A stretch of DNA of 9,260 nucleotides from Bacteriovoracaceae bacterium. Lineage in GTDB: Bacteria > Bdellovibrionota > UBA1018. Made by a program: the position numbers and the translations under genes. This document shows positions 1-6,656 of the stretch, piece by piece. The notes under the pieces were generated by a model. The model made no database searches. It had not been told where the DNA came from and worked only from the letters and a program-made list of their open reading frames with translations. Each line of letters opens with the position of its first letter. Within the stretch, counting starts at the first letter, position 1. The DNA lies in NCBI GenBank assembly GCA_023250795.1, contig JAHFAB010000052.1:1-9260 (forward strand). Reading direction: 5' to 3'.

Positions 1-1
1 A

Positions 2-646
2 CTGGAAGATAAAATCTTGGGCACTGAAAAAGCGCGCGTTCTCACACCTGATAAAACCGAGCTCAAGTTGGTGGTGGAAGAAAAGCTAATGCAAAATATC
101 CAAAGACTCAGAGAACTTTCGGCGCATAAGAACCCTAACATGAGCTATGCGGAAATCTTTTTGATGTCGACCGAATTTATGCTCGATAAAATCGATCCAC
201 AGAGACAAGACGAGAGGCGAGCACAGAAACAGGCAAAGAAAGAGGTAAAGGAACAAGTAAAGAATGAAGAAGAGAAAAATAAAAGCACCCAGTCAGATCA
301 AAATAAAGTAATCGCTAGTTTTCCGGAGAGTCTTGCAGTGCAAAACCCCGCTACTCCGCTGGAGAACCAAGCCCCACCTGCGGGCGCACCCCACTTCGTT
401 AGCGCCAAAAACCGACGCGACACTTTACAGGACGCTGATTGGCAGTGCGAAAATGTGGACGAGAAAACAGGCCTGAGATGCACGAGTCGTTGGGCGCTTG
501 AGGTCGATCATCGTCAGCCCGTTGCGCTTGGGGGATCTAGTTTTCCTGAGAACCTGCGCTGCTTGTGTCGTACCCACAACGCCTACGCGGCTGTGAAAAT
601 ATATGGGAGGGAGAAAATGGTGGATTTTTTGCCGCAGACAAAATAG
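2..646 (+). CDS. HNH endonuclease, 5'-truncated by the window edge
   Basis: Probable HNH-family DNA endonuclease; substrate unknown. The frame is open from base 2, and the first possible start (TTG at 17) has no ribosome binding site, so the true start is probably outside the window. Numbering from the TTG: residues 1-60 form a helical domain ending in LDKIDP; about 62-95 is a Lys/Glu/Gln-rich, coiled-coil-like linker; about 105-127 is Pro-rich; 140-190 is the nuclease domain. The domain shows C144 and C155, then VDH (D164, H165) followed by GG, N179, and LCRTHN with C184 and H187. D164/H165, N179 and H187 fit the HNH core, and C144/C155 with C184/H187 could bind structural zinc. Known from the group: similar helical-plus-HNH proteins occur as multiple copies in Bdellovibrionales. 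No restriction methylase or mobile gene adjoins it here. The HNH call is firm; the biological role is open. Confidence 0.85.
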   Translation: MEDKILGTEKARVLTPDKTELKLVVEEKLMQNIQRLRELSAHKNPNMSYAEIFLMSTEFMLDKIDPQRQDERRAQKQAKKEVKEQVKNEEEKNKSTQSDQNKVIASFPESLAVQNPATPLENQAPPAGAPHFVSAKNRRDTLQDADWQCENVDEKTGLRCTSRWALEVDHRQPVALGGSSFPENLRCLCRTHNAYAAVKIYGREKMVDFLPQTK

Positions 647-729
647 CTCCACAGACAAAATATCTAAAGATGAAATAACTCAAGAACCCAAGCAGTGGTT
701 CATCTCAATCTGAGTGTAACCCCAAGTCT
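647..729. other. convergent intergenic gap with weak inverted repeat
   Basis: This gap separates the 3' ends of the HNH gene (plus) and the ATPase gene (minus). It holds a small inverted repeat, GAACC at 684-688 with GGTTC at 697-701. An overlapping alternative pairs GATGAA at 669-674 with TTCATC at 699-704. Neither is followed by a T-run on either strand, so this is not a convincing intrinsic terminator. A bidirectional or Rho-dependent end is possible but not shown. Confidence 0.3.
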
Positions 730-1959
730 TCAATCAATACTATTTGTCAAATATTTCCAAGCGGGAACAACCTGAATTTTTAGCCCCTTCAGACTTAACT
801 CACTCTCCTCATCCCAGGTAATGATGGAAAGATTTTTGCAACCCAAAAGCTTGGAAGCCTCTAACAAGGCGTGAACTTCTCTCTTTTGAGTTTTTTCATC
901 CTTTATTGTGTAACAAACCTGAATAAGCTCTCTGACGCCTCTTCCTTCTCGGATCACAAAATCGACTTCAAACTTAGGGTAAAGCCCGCTATAAATTTCA
1001 AAACGTCTTCGTTTGAGCTCTAAAAAAACTAGATTTTCTAATTTTGCCCCCAGATCTTCAGAGCTACTGGATGACAACGAAGAGGATAGCCCTAAGTCAA
1101 TTGAGTAGATTTTCTTAGGAAGCTTGATCTGTTCCTGCATTTTAGAAGAGTAAGGATATACTTGAAATAGGAGGTAAGCCTCCTCTAAATACTGAAAATA
1201 ATTTTTTACTGTATGAACACTTTTCATCTCCAAAGTTCTGCAAAGATTTTGGTAACTGGTCGCTCTTGAAAAATGAGTCAAAGCATAGAGCGCTAATTCC
1301 TTAAAAGTTTTCTCGTATCTGATCCCATGACGATAAACAATATCTCGGCTCACGATTTTATCAAAAAGTTCTCTCAAATAAGGCCCCATCGGCACGCCCA
1401 AGCAAACCTCCGGAAATCCTCCTTGTTTAAATTCATGATTTTTTTCTAAAAGATACCCTTTGAATTTGAGAAACTCTCTGAACGAAAATGGAAACAACTC
1501 AATGCTCAGATGCCTTCCAGTCAAATGAGTAGCCAATTCTTGGCTGAGTAATTTTGAATTACTTCCTGTAACCACGAGCTGAAACTCTTGTCTTTTGAGT
1601 CTGTTCACAAAAAGTTCCCAACCTGGGACATTTTGGATTTCATCAAAAATAAGGACTTTTGCACTGGAATATAACTCCAAAATAACTTCGAGCACAGTAT
1701 TCAGATCTTCTGTTTTAGTCCTGAGCAGTCGTTCGTCGTCAAAGTTGACATAAGCAGCTGGAAGATTCTTTGTGGCGAGTAAAGAAAAAACAGATTTTCC
1801 ACACCTTCTTACGCCTGTAATCACTTTGACGAGATTATTATTAAAATAGGAAAGAGTGTGTTGCTGGTTTTCTCTTTCAATGGTTTGGGGCTGTTCTCTT
1901 ATTTTCTTAGCTTCTAATGCCTGCCCCAAGAGGGTTTCCTTCAGTAAATTCCGATCCAT
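730..1959 (-). CDS. AAA family ATPase with C-terminal DUF4143 domain
   Basis: Predicted cytoplasmic P-loop ATPase of the COG1373 type, 409 residues, the usual length for the family. Residues 41-160 are the AAA_14-like ATPase core: Walker A GVRRCGKS at 49-56, Walker B VLIFDEIQ at 102-109 (D106, E107), sensor TGSNS at 131-135, TGR at 147-149, then LFPFSFREF at 155-163 and GGFPEV at 180-185, all family hallmarks. Residues about 205-400 are DUF4143, ending in a PD-(D/E)XK-like pattern: E308 in KLENLVFLEL, D333 in EVDFVI and Q347 in LIQVCY. Family function is not established; these are often solitary, patchily distributed genes. The ATG at 1959 has no clear Shine-Dalgarno sequence. A serine-rich stretch (about 292-300) sits where I would expect a short loop. 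Two palindromes occupy the gap upstream, suggesting dedicated control separate from the secreted-protein gene upstream on the same strand. Confidence 0.9.
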   Translation of the reverse strand: MDRNLLKETLLGQALEAKKIREQPQTIERENQQHTLSYFNNNLVKVITGVRRCGKSVFSLLATKNLPAAYVNFDDERLLRTKTEDLNTVLEVILELYSSAKVLIFDEIQNVPGWELFVNRLKRQEFQLVVTGSNSKLLSQELATHLTGRHLSIELFPFSFREFLKFKGYLLEKNHEFKQGGFPEVCLGVPMGPYLRELFDKIVSRDIVYRHGIRYEKTFKELALYALTHFSRATSYQNLCRTLEMKSVHTVKNYFQYLEEAYLLFQVYPYSSKMQEQIKLPKKIYSIDLGLSSSLSSSSSEDLGAKLENLVFLELKRRRFEIYSGLYPKFEVDFVIREGRGVRELIQVCYTIKDEKTQKREVHALLEASKLLGCKNLSIITWDEESELSLKGLKIQVVPAWKYLTNSID

Positions 1960-1966
1960 TTCACCA

Positions 1967-1990
1967 TTTTGTGCAATATACTACACAAAG
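1967..1990. promoter_or_regulatory. imperfect palindromic operator-like site, copy 1
   Basis: This is a 24-bp imperfect palindrome with 9 of 12 base pairs symmetric. It is identical at 21 of 24 positions to the perfect copy at 1999-2022. It ends 7 bp before the ATPase ATG at 1959, so a protein bound here would cover the start of the transcript or the translation start. Its centre reads TATATT on the minus strand and could double as a -10 element. Confidence 0.65.
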
Positions 1991-1998
1991 TCAACACA

Positions 1999-2022
1999 TT
2001 TTGTGCAGTATACTGCACAAAA
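1999..2022. promoter_or_regulatory. perfect 24-bp palindrome, operator-like site, copy 2
   Basis: The half-site TTTTGTGCAGTA at 1999-2010 is followed at once by its exact reverse complement, giving a perfect uninterrupted 24-bp palindrome. It starts 32 bp from copy 1, about three helical turns, so both sites face the same side of the DNA. It lies 3 bp past the stop codon of the upstream minus-strand gene. The centre reads TATACT on the minus strand. There is no T-run after it in the direction of transcription, so I read it as a protein-binding site and not a terminator. Confidence 0.7.
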
Positions 2023-2025
2023 CCA

Positions 2026-5000
2026 CTACTTCTTCTGCCCAGCCAAAACCCCTTGTTTTAATCCAACTACACATGCCTCGATTCGCCCCTGCAAGGAGAG
2101 CTCGGTAAAGACCCTTTCGCGAAGTTCAGAGGGAAGGGCATCTTTGAACAAAGTGAAATATTCATAATGGCGCTCAAACATTCCTTCACAAACATCAATG
2201 AGATCAGAGTTTTTTTCCATTCTCATCCCACTATTGACATAATCATAGCCCAAAACACATGCCACCTGTTCGTCATATTGATAATTTTCCACACAATAAA
2301 CAATCGCAGCCCCATTGAGTGTTTCCTTGATCCACTTATCAAATTCGTCCATCTTAATTTCAAATTCATCAATCCCATTTTCTACAGCCTTATGAAAAGC
2401 AGACTGATAGTCCATCCATGATGCTACTGCTACTGCGACCAATATTTGTATCGAATGTTTGCGCAAAAATGGGCTTGAAGAGAGAGGGATATATTTTGCA
2501 TATTTTTTCAAACTAAGTTGAAACGCTTCAAAAGCTCCAGATTTTTTTAGAAAACCTAATTTATCCATCGCTGTAAGAAAGTTATTTCTAACAAATGTAT
2601 CTTCTATTTTTTGCCAAGGAAGTGATTTTCCTAACCAACCAGGGAGATTTTTATAAGTAGGGTTCGCTTCGCGAAAAAGCTCTGAAAAAACCTCTCTCAT
2701 TTGGGTTTCTGCGTACTTCTCTTTTGGATTCCATTTAGAAAGAACTTCTAAAATATTTTTCTGTCTGAGTTCACGCATTCTTTGAGTCCAAGTTCTAAAA
2801 AACCAACTGGCAAGCTCTTCTTCACTGGGTTTCTTCAAGGCCTCCACTAAACCTAAACCCGACTCACCCAAAAACCTCTTTTCAGCCCTACCCACAGCCC
2901 AGGTATAATCCTTATAAACAAAAACTCCACGAAAAGGGTTCTCCACTTTCATACGGCTCATGACCTCAATCAGAGCTGCTTTGGCTTCATTTTCAGTCAC
3001 TTTTTCAAGATCTATTTTTTCTCCTTTTGCAATGGCTTCCGTGAACTGTTGTACAAAACCTTCAAATTTTCCGGGATCTAATTTCAAAGCCCCTGTCAGA
3101 TTTTCCCAGAGTTTATCCCAAACCTTAGACATCGACCGATATTCTTTGAGCGCACTCCAAAAACGCAGAGCCTTAGCCTTCGCAAGGAGACTTTTCTGAG
3201 TCCATTTATGGAGAGCTGCAAATTGTTCTGGGGTCAATTTTAGAATAATGGCCTTTTGTTCCGCAGTAAGACCTAAATCTAGCTCTTTCAAAGTTCTGGA
3301 AGCGCGGAAAAACTTTAGCGATTGGATCATACCAGGTACATCTACTGCGACATCTGCCAAGAGAAAAAGAGTGCGAACTAAAGCCGCAGACTCATCCGAC
3401 TGAACCAAACCGATGTCCAAAAGGCCCAACTTCCACTTTTCTTCATCTCGAATCACTTTTTCCCAATGATCGATGACTTGAGAGGTATTCATCGCTAAAT
3501 CAAGCCCGAACAAAGCCGCTGACAAGGGGGGGAAAATAGGTGCTGTAAAAAATCCGCCTGTCACTAAAACTACACTCGTCCCAGCAGTCACCCACCCCGT
3601 TCTTCTCTCACTCACTTGCTCATGCTTCAGCACCCTACATGCACGTTCTGAAAGATAAGGTTTTCTAGATAAAACGAGAGAAGCCAGTTCTCTTTCGCGG
3701 AGCCACTCTAAAATAGCAGGATCTCCCGCACTTTTGGCCTGCGTAATTTTATATGCACAAGTCTTTTTGAGTTCAGCAGCTATTTTCACACGGTAAGCCA
3801 AGATCCAGTTTGGAAAAATTTCTAAACCAGGGAATTCGAATCCAATCTGTTCAAACTGCATTGGATCATTTGGGGTCACACCTTCGAAAATTTTTTCCAA
3901 TAAATAGAGATTAATCTTACTTTCTCTAAACTCTGGGAAATGACTATAAAACTGAGAACTCACTTCATTGAACTCAGATCTTAATTTCTGCGCTAGGTTT
4001 AATACGGATTTGAGTTCTTTCTGATATTCAGACGACAACTTCACTGCCTGTTGATACCTTGGATGCTCAATTGCCTTTTTGTAGCTTGGAGAGGGATAAG
4101 AGGCCTCGATCTCTTCTTGTGGGATAGGAACTAGCCCATAAGAGATATATTTTTGATAGGCAAATCCTCTAAAAATCTCCCCATGCTGAGTTGAAAATTC
4201 TTTTATTTCTTCTTCTAGGAGAGGTTGGAATGACTCTAAAATCGAAGACTGTTTTTTTAAAACTTCAGAAACCTCTTCTGGATAGGGATTTTGCACGTCG
4301 TTTAAAGGCTTAGGTTGCCTTTTTTTTAGGTAGTTTTGAAATTCAGCAAACCCAGGCGTTTTATAAAACAGTGTAAACCCTTGTAATGAAGTTGAAGTGT
4401 CATAGAGGGGAGAGAATTTCTTTGTTTCTTCATAAAGATGCAAAAGGTTTTCAACCCCATATCGATATCGCGCGTAAGCCTTGCTCAAATCGTTGAACTC
4501 ATTTCTCGCCATGTCATATCGACTTGCTAAGTTTTCACTCTCACCCAAAACCTCAGGTTTAAAAAGAGGGGTTAAAAACTCAGACTCATCATCAGCACTC
4601 GGGCTTGGACAACCGACTTTTTCTAAAAGTGAATGAAAATCAAAATCTATTAGAAGAGCTTTCCTAGACGAATAATAGGTGTGAAGAAGTGAAGCAATTT
4701 TCTTGCCTTGGAGTTCTTGAAACAGCTCGGACTGGTCATTTCTAGACTGGTAGTCTCGCTTGAGTACGACTTTGAGTTTGTTCAAAACAGATTCAATCCC
4801 GTTCGAAAAAGAAATTATCCCTCTTTCATTCTCACTCATTACGTTTTCTAACTCAGCCGAAGTTTTTTCTGACTCATTTTCAGAGGGATGCCACTGGACC
4901 GCTCTCAGGTGTCCGCACGCCTTCTCCATCAGATCAGCTTTTTGAGTAAGGCCCACCTCGCCTTTCCGATTCTCAATCCCAAAACCTATTTTATTAGAAA

Positions 5001-5451
5001 CCATGCAAGATTTTTTATATTCAAGAACTTTTATCAGATCTTTTGATGCTTCGGACGCCATGAATCTCATCACTGGGGACTGAAACTGATTGAGCATGTT
5101 TTCCAATTTTTTTAGATCAGTAACGATATCGCCACTCTCAACTGAAAAGACCTGAAATCTTTTTTCATATTCTCTGAATAAGAATTCACGTTTCTTATCG
5201 CCTCGAACCAGTTCAGGACAACCGGACTTACTCCATCCGAGCATTTTAGGGGTAAGAGAATCATAGAGTTTTTGAAATTGACGATACTCATCCATCACAT
5301 CCATCAAAGGTACGTCTCTCAACGCTGTTTTTTTGAACGGTGGATTTACATGTGGCTCATCTGAAAAAGCTTCGAACACACCTAAATAAAAACCAAATAA
5401 AATGGATGCGGCCAAAAAGAGACAACTTATATGCTGAGTGGATTTTTTCAT
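2026..5451 (-). CDS. large exported protein of unknown function (1141 aa)
   Basis: I do not recognise a family. The start is taken at the ATG at 5451 because it opens with a good signal peptide (MKKSTQHISC, then a hydrophobic core to about residue 24, likely cleaved near 26-31). The longer frame to a TTG at 5523 adds 24 residues in front of the signal and lies in repeat-rich control DNA. No strong ribosome binding site precedes any candidate. Residues 35-560 are charged and mainly helical. Residues 620-654 are strongly hydrophobic and Gly/Pro-containing (TGWVTAGTSVVLVTGG onward), and about 690-712 is a second apolar helix (LVRTLFLLADVAV). Residues 720-1141 are again helical, with a short apolar patch near 1001-1012. 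Ten cysteines remain after signal cleavage (78, 149, 179, 281, 565, 605, 1053, 1065, 1088, 1127), compatible with disulfides in an exported protein. It is divergent from two other exported-protein genes. A structural, envelope-associated or toxin-like role cannot be told apart. Confidence 0.85.
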   Translation of the reverse strand: MKKSTQHISCLFLAASILFGFYLGVFEAFSDEPHVNPPFKKTALRDVPLMDVMDEYRQFQKLYDSLTPKMLGWSKSGCPELVRGDKKREFLFREYEKRFQVFSVESGDIVTDLKKLENMLNQFQSPVMRFMASEASKDLIKVLEYKKSCMVSNKIGFGIENRKGEVGLTQKADLMEKACGHLRAVQWHPSENESEKTSAELENVMSENERGIISFSNGIESVLNKLKVVLKRDYQSRNDQSELFQELQGKKIASLLHTYYSSRKALLIDFDFHSLLEKVGCPSPSADDESEFLTPLFKPEVLGESENLASRYDMARNEFNDLSKAYARYRYGVENLLHLYEETKKFSPLYDTSTSLQGFTLFYKTPGFAEFQNYLKKRQPKPLNDVQNPYPEEVSEVLKKQSSILESFQPLLEEEIKEFSTQHGEIFRGFAYQKYISYGLVPIPQEEIEASYPSPSYKKAIEHPRYQQAVKLSSEYQKELKSVLNLAQKLRSEFNEVSSQFYSHFPEFRESKINLYLLEKIFEGVTPNDPMQFEQIGFEFPGLEIFPNWILAYRVKIAAELKKTCAYKITQAKSAGDPAILEWLRERELASLVLSRKPYLSERACRVLKHEQVSERRTGWVTAGTSVVLVTGGFFTAPIFPPLSAALFGLDLAMNTSQVIDHWEKVIRDEEKWKLGLLDIGLVQSDESAALVRTLFLLADVAVDVPGMIQSLKFFRASRTLKELDLGLTAEQKAIILKLTPEQFAALHKWTQKSLLAKAKALRFWSALKEYRSMSKVWDKLWENLTGALKLDPGKFEGFVQQFTEAIAKGEKIDLEKVTENEAKAALIEVMSRMKVENPFRGVFVYKDYTWAVGRAEKRFLGESGLGLVEALKKPSEEELASWFFRTWTQRMRELRQKNILEVLSKWNPKEKYAETQMREVFSELFREANPTYKNLPGWLGKSLPWQKIEDTFVRNNFLTAMDKLGFLKKSGAFEAFQLSLKKYAKYIPLSSSPFLRKHSIQILVAVAVASWMDYQSAFHKAVENGIDEFEIKMDEFDKWIKETLNGAAIVYCVENYQYDEQVACVLGYDYVNSGMRMEKNSDLIDVCEGMFERHYEYFTLFKDALPSELRERVFTELSLQGRIEACVVGLKQGVLAGQKK

Positions 5452-5467
5452 GACACACCAAAACATT

Positions 5468-5541
5468 AACGAGTAGTTATACAGCAAATCTGCATGTAAA
5501 GACAGCAAATCTATAAAAACCAATAAAAACGATTAGTTATA
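5468..5541. repeat. nested phased direct repeats in the divergent control region
   Basis: Three direct-repeat pairs are interleaved. AACGAGTAGTTATA at 5468-5481 and AACGATTAGTTATA at 5528-5541 match at 13 of 14 positions, 60 bp apart. ACAGCAAATCT occurs at 5481-5491 and 5502-5512, exact, 21 bp apart (two helical turns). ATAAAAAC occurs at 5513-5520 and 5523-5530, exact, 10 bp apart. A 10-bp palindrome GTATATATAC follows at 5542-5551. The block sits just upstream of the minus-strand secreted-protein start and behind the rightward promoter. It most likely binds regulators of one or both transcripts (inference). Confidence 0.6.
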
Positions 5542-5582
5542 GTATATATACCCACGAAAGCTGCACTGCATATAGAAAATCC

Positions 5583-5611
5583 TTGATTTCTTAGACCCAA
5601 ACACTTATATT
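5583..5611 (+). promoter_or_regulatory. sigma70-type promoter for the rightward exported-protein genes
   Basis: The -35 element TTGATT (5583-5588) and -10 element TATATT (5606-5611) are separated by exactly 17 bp. Transcription would start near 5618 and give a leader of about 80 nt before the ATG at 5700. It is the best-scoring hexamer pair I find by eye in the divergent gap. On the minus strand TATACT and TATAAC lie at about 5537-5547, but neither has a convincing -35 partner. Confidence 0.5.
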
Positions 5612-5684
5612 GCGACAGGTCAATTTGCTGGTTAAGCCAGTTTTCGGTGTGTGGTTACTCAATGTATTTGGGATTTTTTTTAAT

Positions 5685-5690
5685 AGGAGA
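5685..5690 (+). promoter_or_regulatory. Shine-Dalgarno site fixing the start at 5700
   Basis: AGGAGA lies 9 nt before the ATG at 5700. It supports this start over the upstream in-frame TTG at 5610, which has no such site, overlaps the predicted -10 element and would add 30 residues ahead of a signal peptide. A run of eight T (5674-5681) lies just upstream. Confidence 0.75.
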
Positions 5691-5699
5691 ACTAGAGAA

Positions 5700-6566
5700 A
5701 TGATTAGAAAACTATTGTCTATTGGGGTTGTTCTTTCTTTAAGCTGCCTGTTTACGGCTCAAAGTTGGGGTGCACCTGGCGCCACTGCTGCTGCAGAACT
5801 TGCGGGAAAGATCAGTGAGGGGGTAAAAGCACTCAAAGAAATGAAATTGGGAGAGAAAACATTTGAAGAACTGTTTTGGCCGAAAGAAGAAATGGCGGGA
5901 GATATTGCAGTAAGAAAAGCCCTTGAAAATGCCTTCAATCGAGCGAAGCCTGCCGAAGCAAGACTCCTGGAGGAATTAAAACTAGAAGAAAGACTCACAA
6001 AAGCTGGAATTATTGAACGCACACCAGAAGGAGTGAAAGTAAAAGCTCACCCTGAAACTATTTCTGCACTTCTAGATACTACGATGATTGCCAAGTATCC
6101 TGATTTAGTAACCGGTGAAGCTTCTACAAATCCTGTCGCAGGATTAAGAACCACTAAAGCCATTACCAATGTCAATGGTGCTATCAGCCCTGGCTTTGAA
6201 GATGAAATGCGTTTAATCACAGAAAAGGAAAATGCCGCAAAACCCGAAGGAGAAAGAATACCTACTGAGGCACAATTAAAAGCAGTAAGAATTGCCAGAG
6301 CAAGACGACTTCTTTTGGGTGAATCGTTTGAAAAATGCTTTGAAGATTTATCTCCGGATAACAGAGTGAAACTTGGAAATGTATTAGAAAATGTGCGTAG
6401 CATGACTGAAGCTGAAATTGCGAAAGAGGTGAGAGAGGGTTTCATAAAAGAAAAGATAGCTGAAACAGAAGGAGATGCAAATCGAAGAGCATGCGGTATT
6501 TCAGGGGGCGCGGGTGGAGGATGTAAGCTCCTCTCGGCAAGGTATCAACGAGTGTTTTGTAAATAA
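5700..6566 (+). CDS. exported protein of unknown function (288 aa)
   Basis: I do not recognise a family. The protein opens with a clear signal peptide (MIRK, apolar core LLSIGVVLSLSCLF, probable cleavage near residue 24 in SWGAPG). C16 inside the core does not make a good lipobox because position -3 is Ser. The mature part is charged and largely helical: about 30-100 is Lys/Glu/Leu-rich and coiled-coil-like, 105-165 is more mixed, and 190-260 is helical with the segment ARARRLLLGESFEKCF. The C-terminus holds a Gly-rich loop between two cysteines, CGISGGAGGGC (265-275), then C287 one residue before the end. With C213 this makes four cysteines in the mature protein. It ends in tandem stops TAA TAG that lie inside a tandem duplication. 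A well-placed Shine-Dalgarno site supports the start. It is likely co-transcribed with the large exported protein 90 bp downstream, possibly as partners. Confidence 0.85.
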   Translation: MIRKLLSIGVVLSLSCLFTAQSWGAPGATAAAELAGKISEGVKALKEMKLGEKTFEELFWPKEEMAGDIAVRKALENAFNRAKPAEARLLEELKLEERLTKAGIIERTPEGVKVKAHPETISALLDTTMIAKYPDLVTGEASTNPVAGLRTTKAITNVNGAISPGFEDEMRLITEKENAAKPEGERIPTEAQLKAVRIARARRLLLGESFEKCFEDLSPDNRVKLGNVLENVRSMTEAEIAKEVREGFIKEKIAETEGDANRRACGISGGAGGGCKLLSARYQRVFCK

Positions 6567-6595
6567 TAGCACAGAGGTTTTTGTAAAACAGAGGT
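6555..6595 (+). repeat. 24/17-bp imperfect tandem duplication over a stop codon
   Basis: Copy 1 (6555-6578) reads TTTTGTAAA, then TAATAGC, then ACAGAGGT. Copy 2 (6579-6595) reads TTTTGTAAA directly joined to ACAGAGGT. The copies are identical except that copy 2 lacks the seven bases carrying the tandem stop codons of the 288-residue gene. The repeat unit starts are 24 bp apart, so both copies encode Phe-Cys-Lys in the same frame. Confidence 0.8.
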
Positions 6596-6643
6596 CCCAA
6601 AAGAGAGACAAGAGAGAGAGTGGAGGTCTACGGGCTAGAAGTG

Positions 6644-6650
6644 AAGGAAG
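6644..6650 (+). promoter_or_regulatory. Shine-Dalgarno site for the large exported-protein gene
   Basis: AAGGAAG ends 6 nt before the ATG at 6657 and fixes that start. The preceding gap (6567-6656) is unusually purine-rich (AGAGAGACAAGAGAGAGAG around 6602-6620). It has no terminator-like hairpin, which fits read-through from the gene upstream. Confidence 0.7.
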
Positions 6651-6656
6651 TTTAGA

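Noticed and set aside
1999..2022. Perfect palindrome read as an intrinsic terminator of the large minus-strand gene
   Set aside because: No T-run follows it on the minus strand, and a near-copy lies immediately downstream before a start codon, which fits an operator pair better.
1856..2421. Plus-strand open frames across the palindromes and the 3' end of the large minus-strand gene
   Set aside because: They are shadows of the two well-supported minus-strand genes, with no ribosome sites and no coherent protein character.
5452..5523. 24-residue N-terminal extension of the 1141-residue protein from a TTG codon
   Set aside because: The DNA consists largely of the direct repeats of the control region, and the signal peptide begins naturally at the ATG at 5451.
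5628..5644. Small hairpin CTGG/CCAG followed by TTTT in the leader of the rightward operon, possible attenuator
   Set aside because: The stem is only four to five base pairs and the T-run only four, too weak to claim a terminator or riboswitch.
5610..5699. N-terminal extension of the 288-residue protein from a TTG codon
   Set aside because: It lacks a ribosome binding site, overlaps the predicted -10 element and would place 30 residues in front of a good signal peptide.
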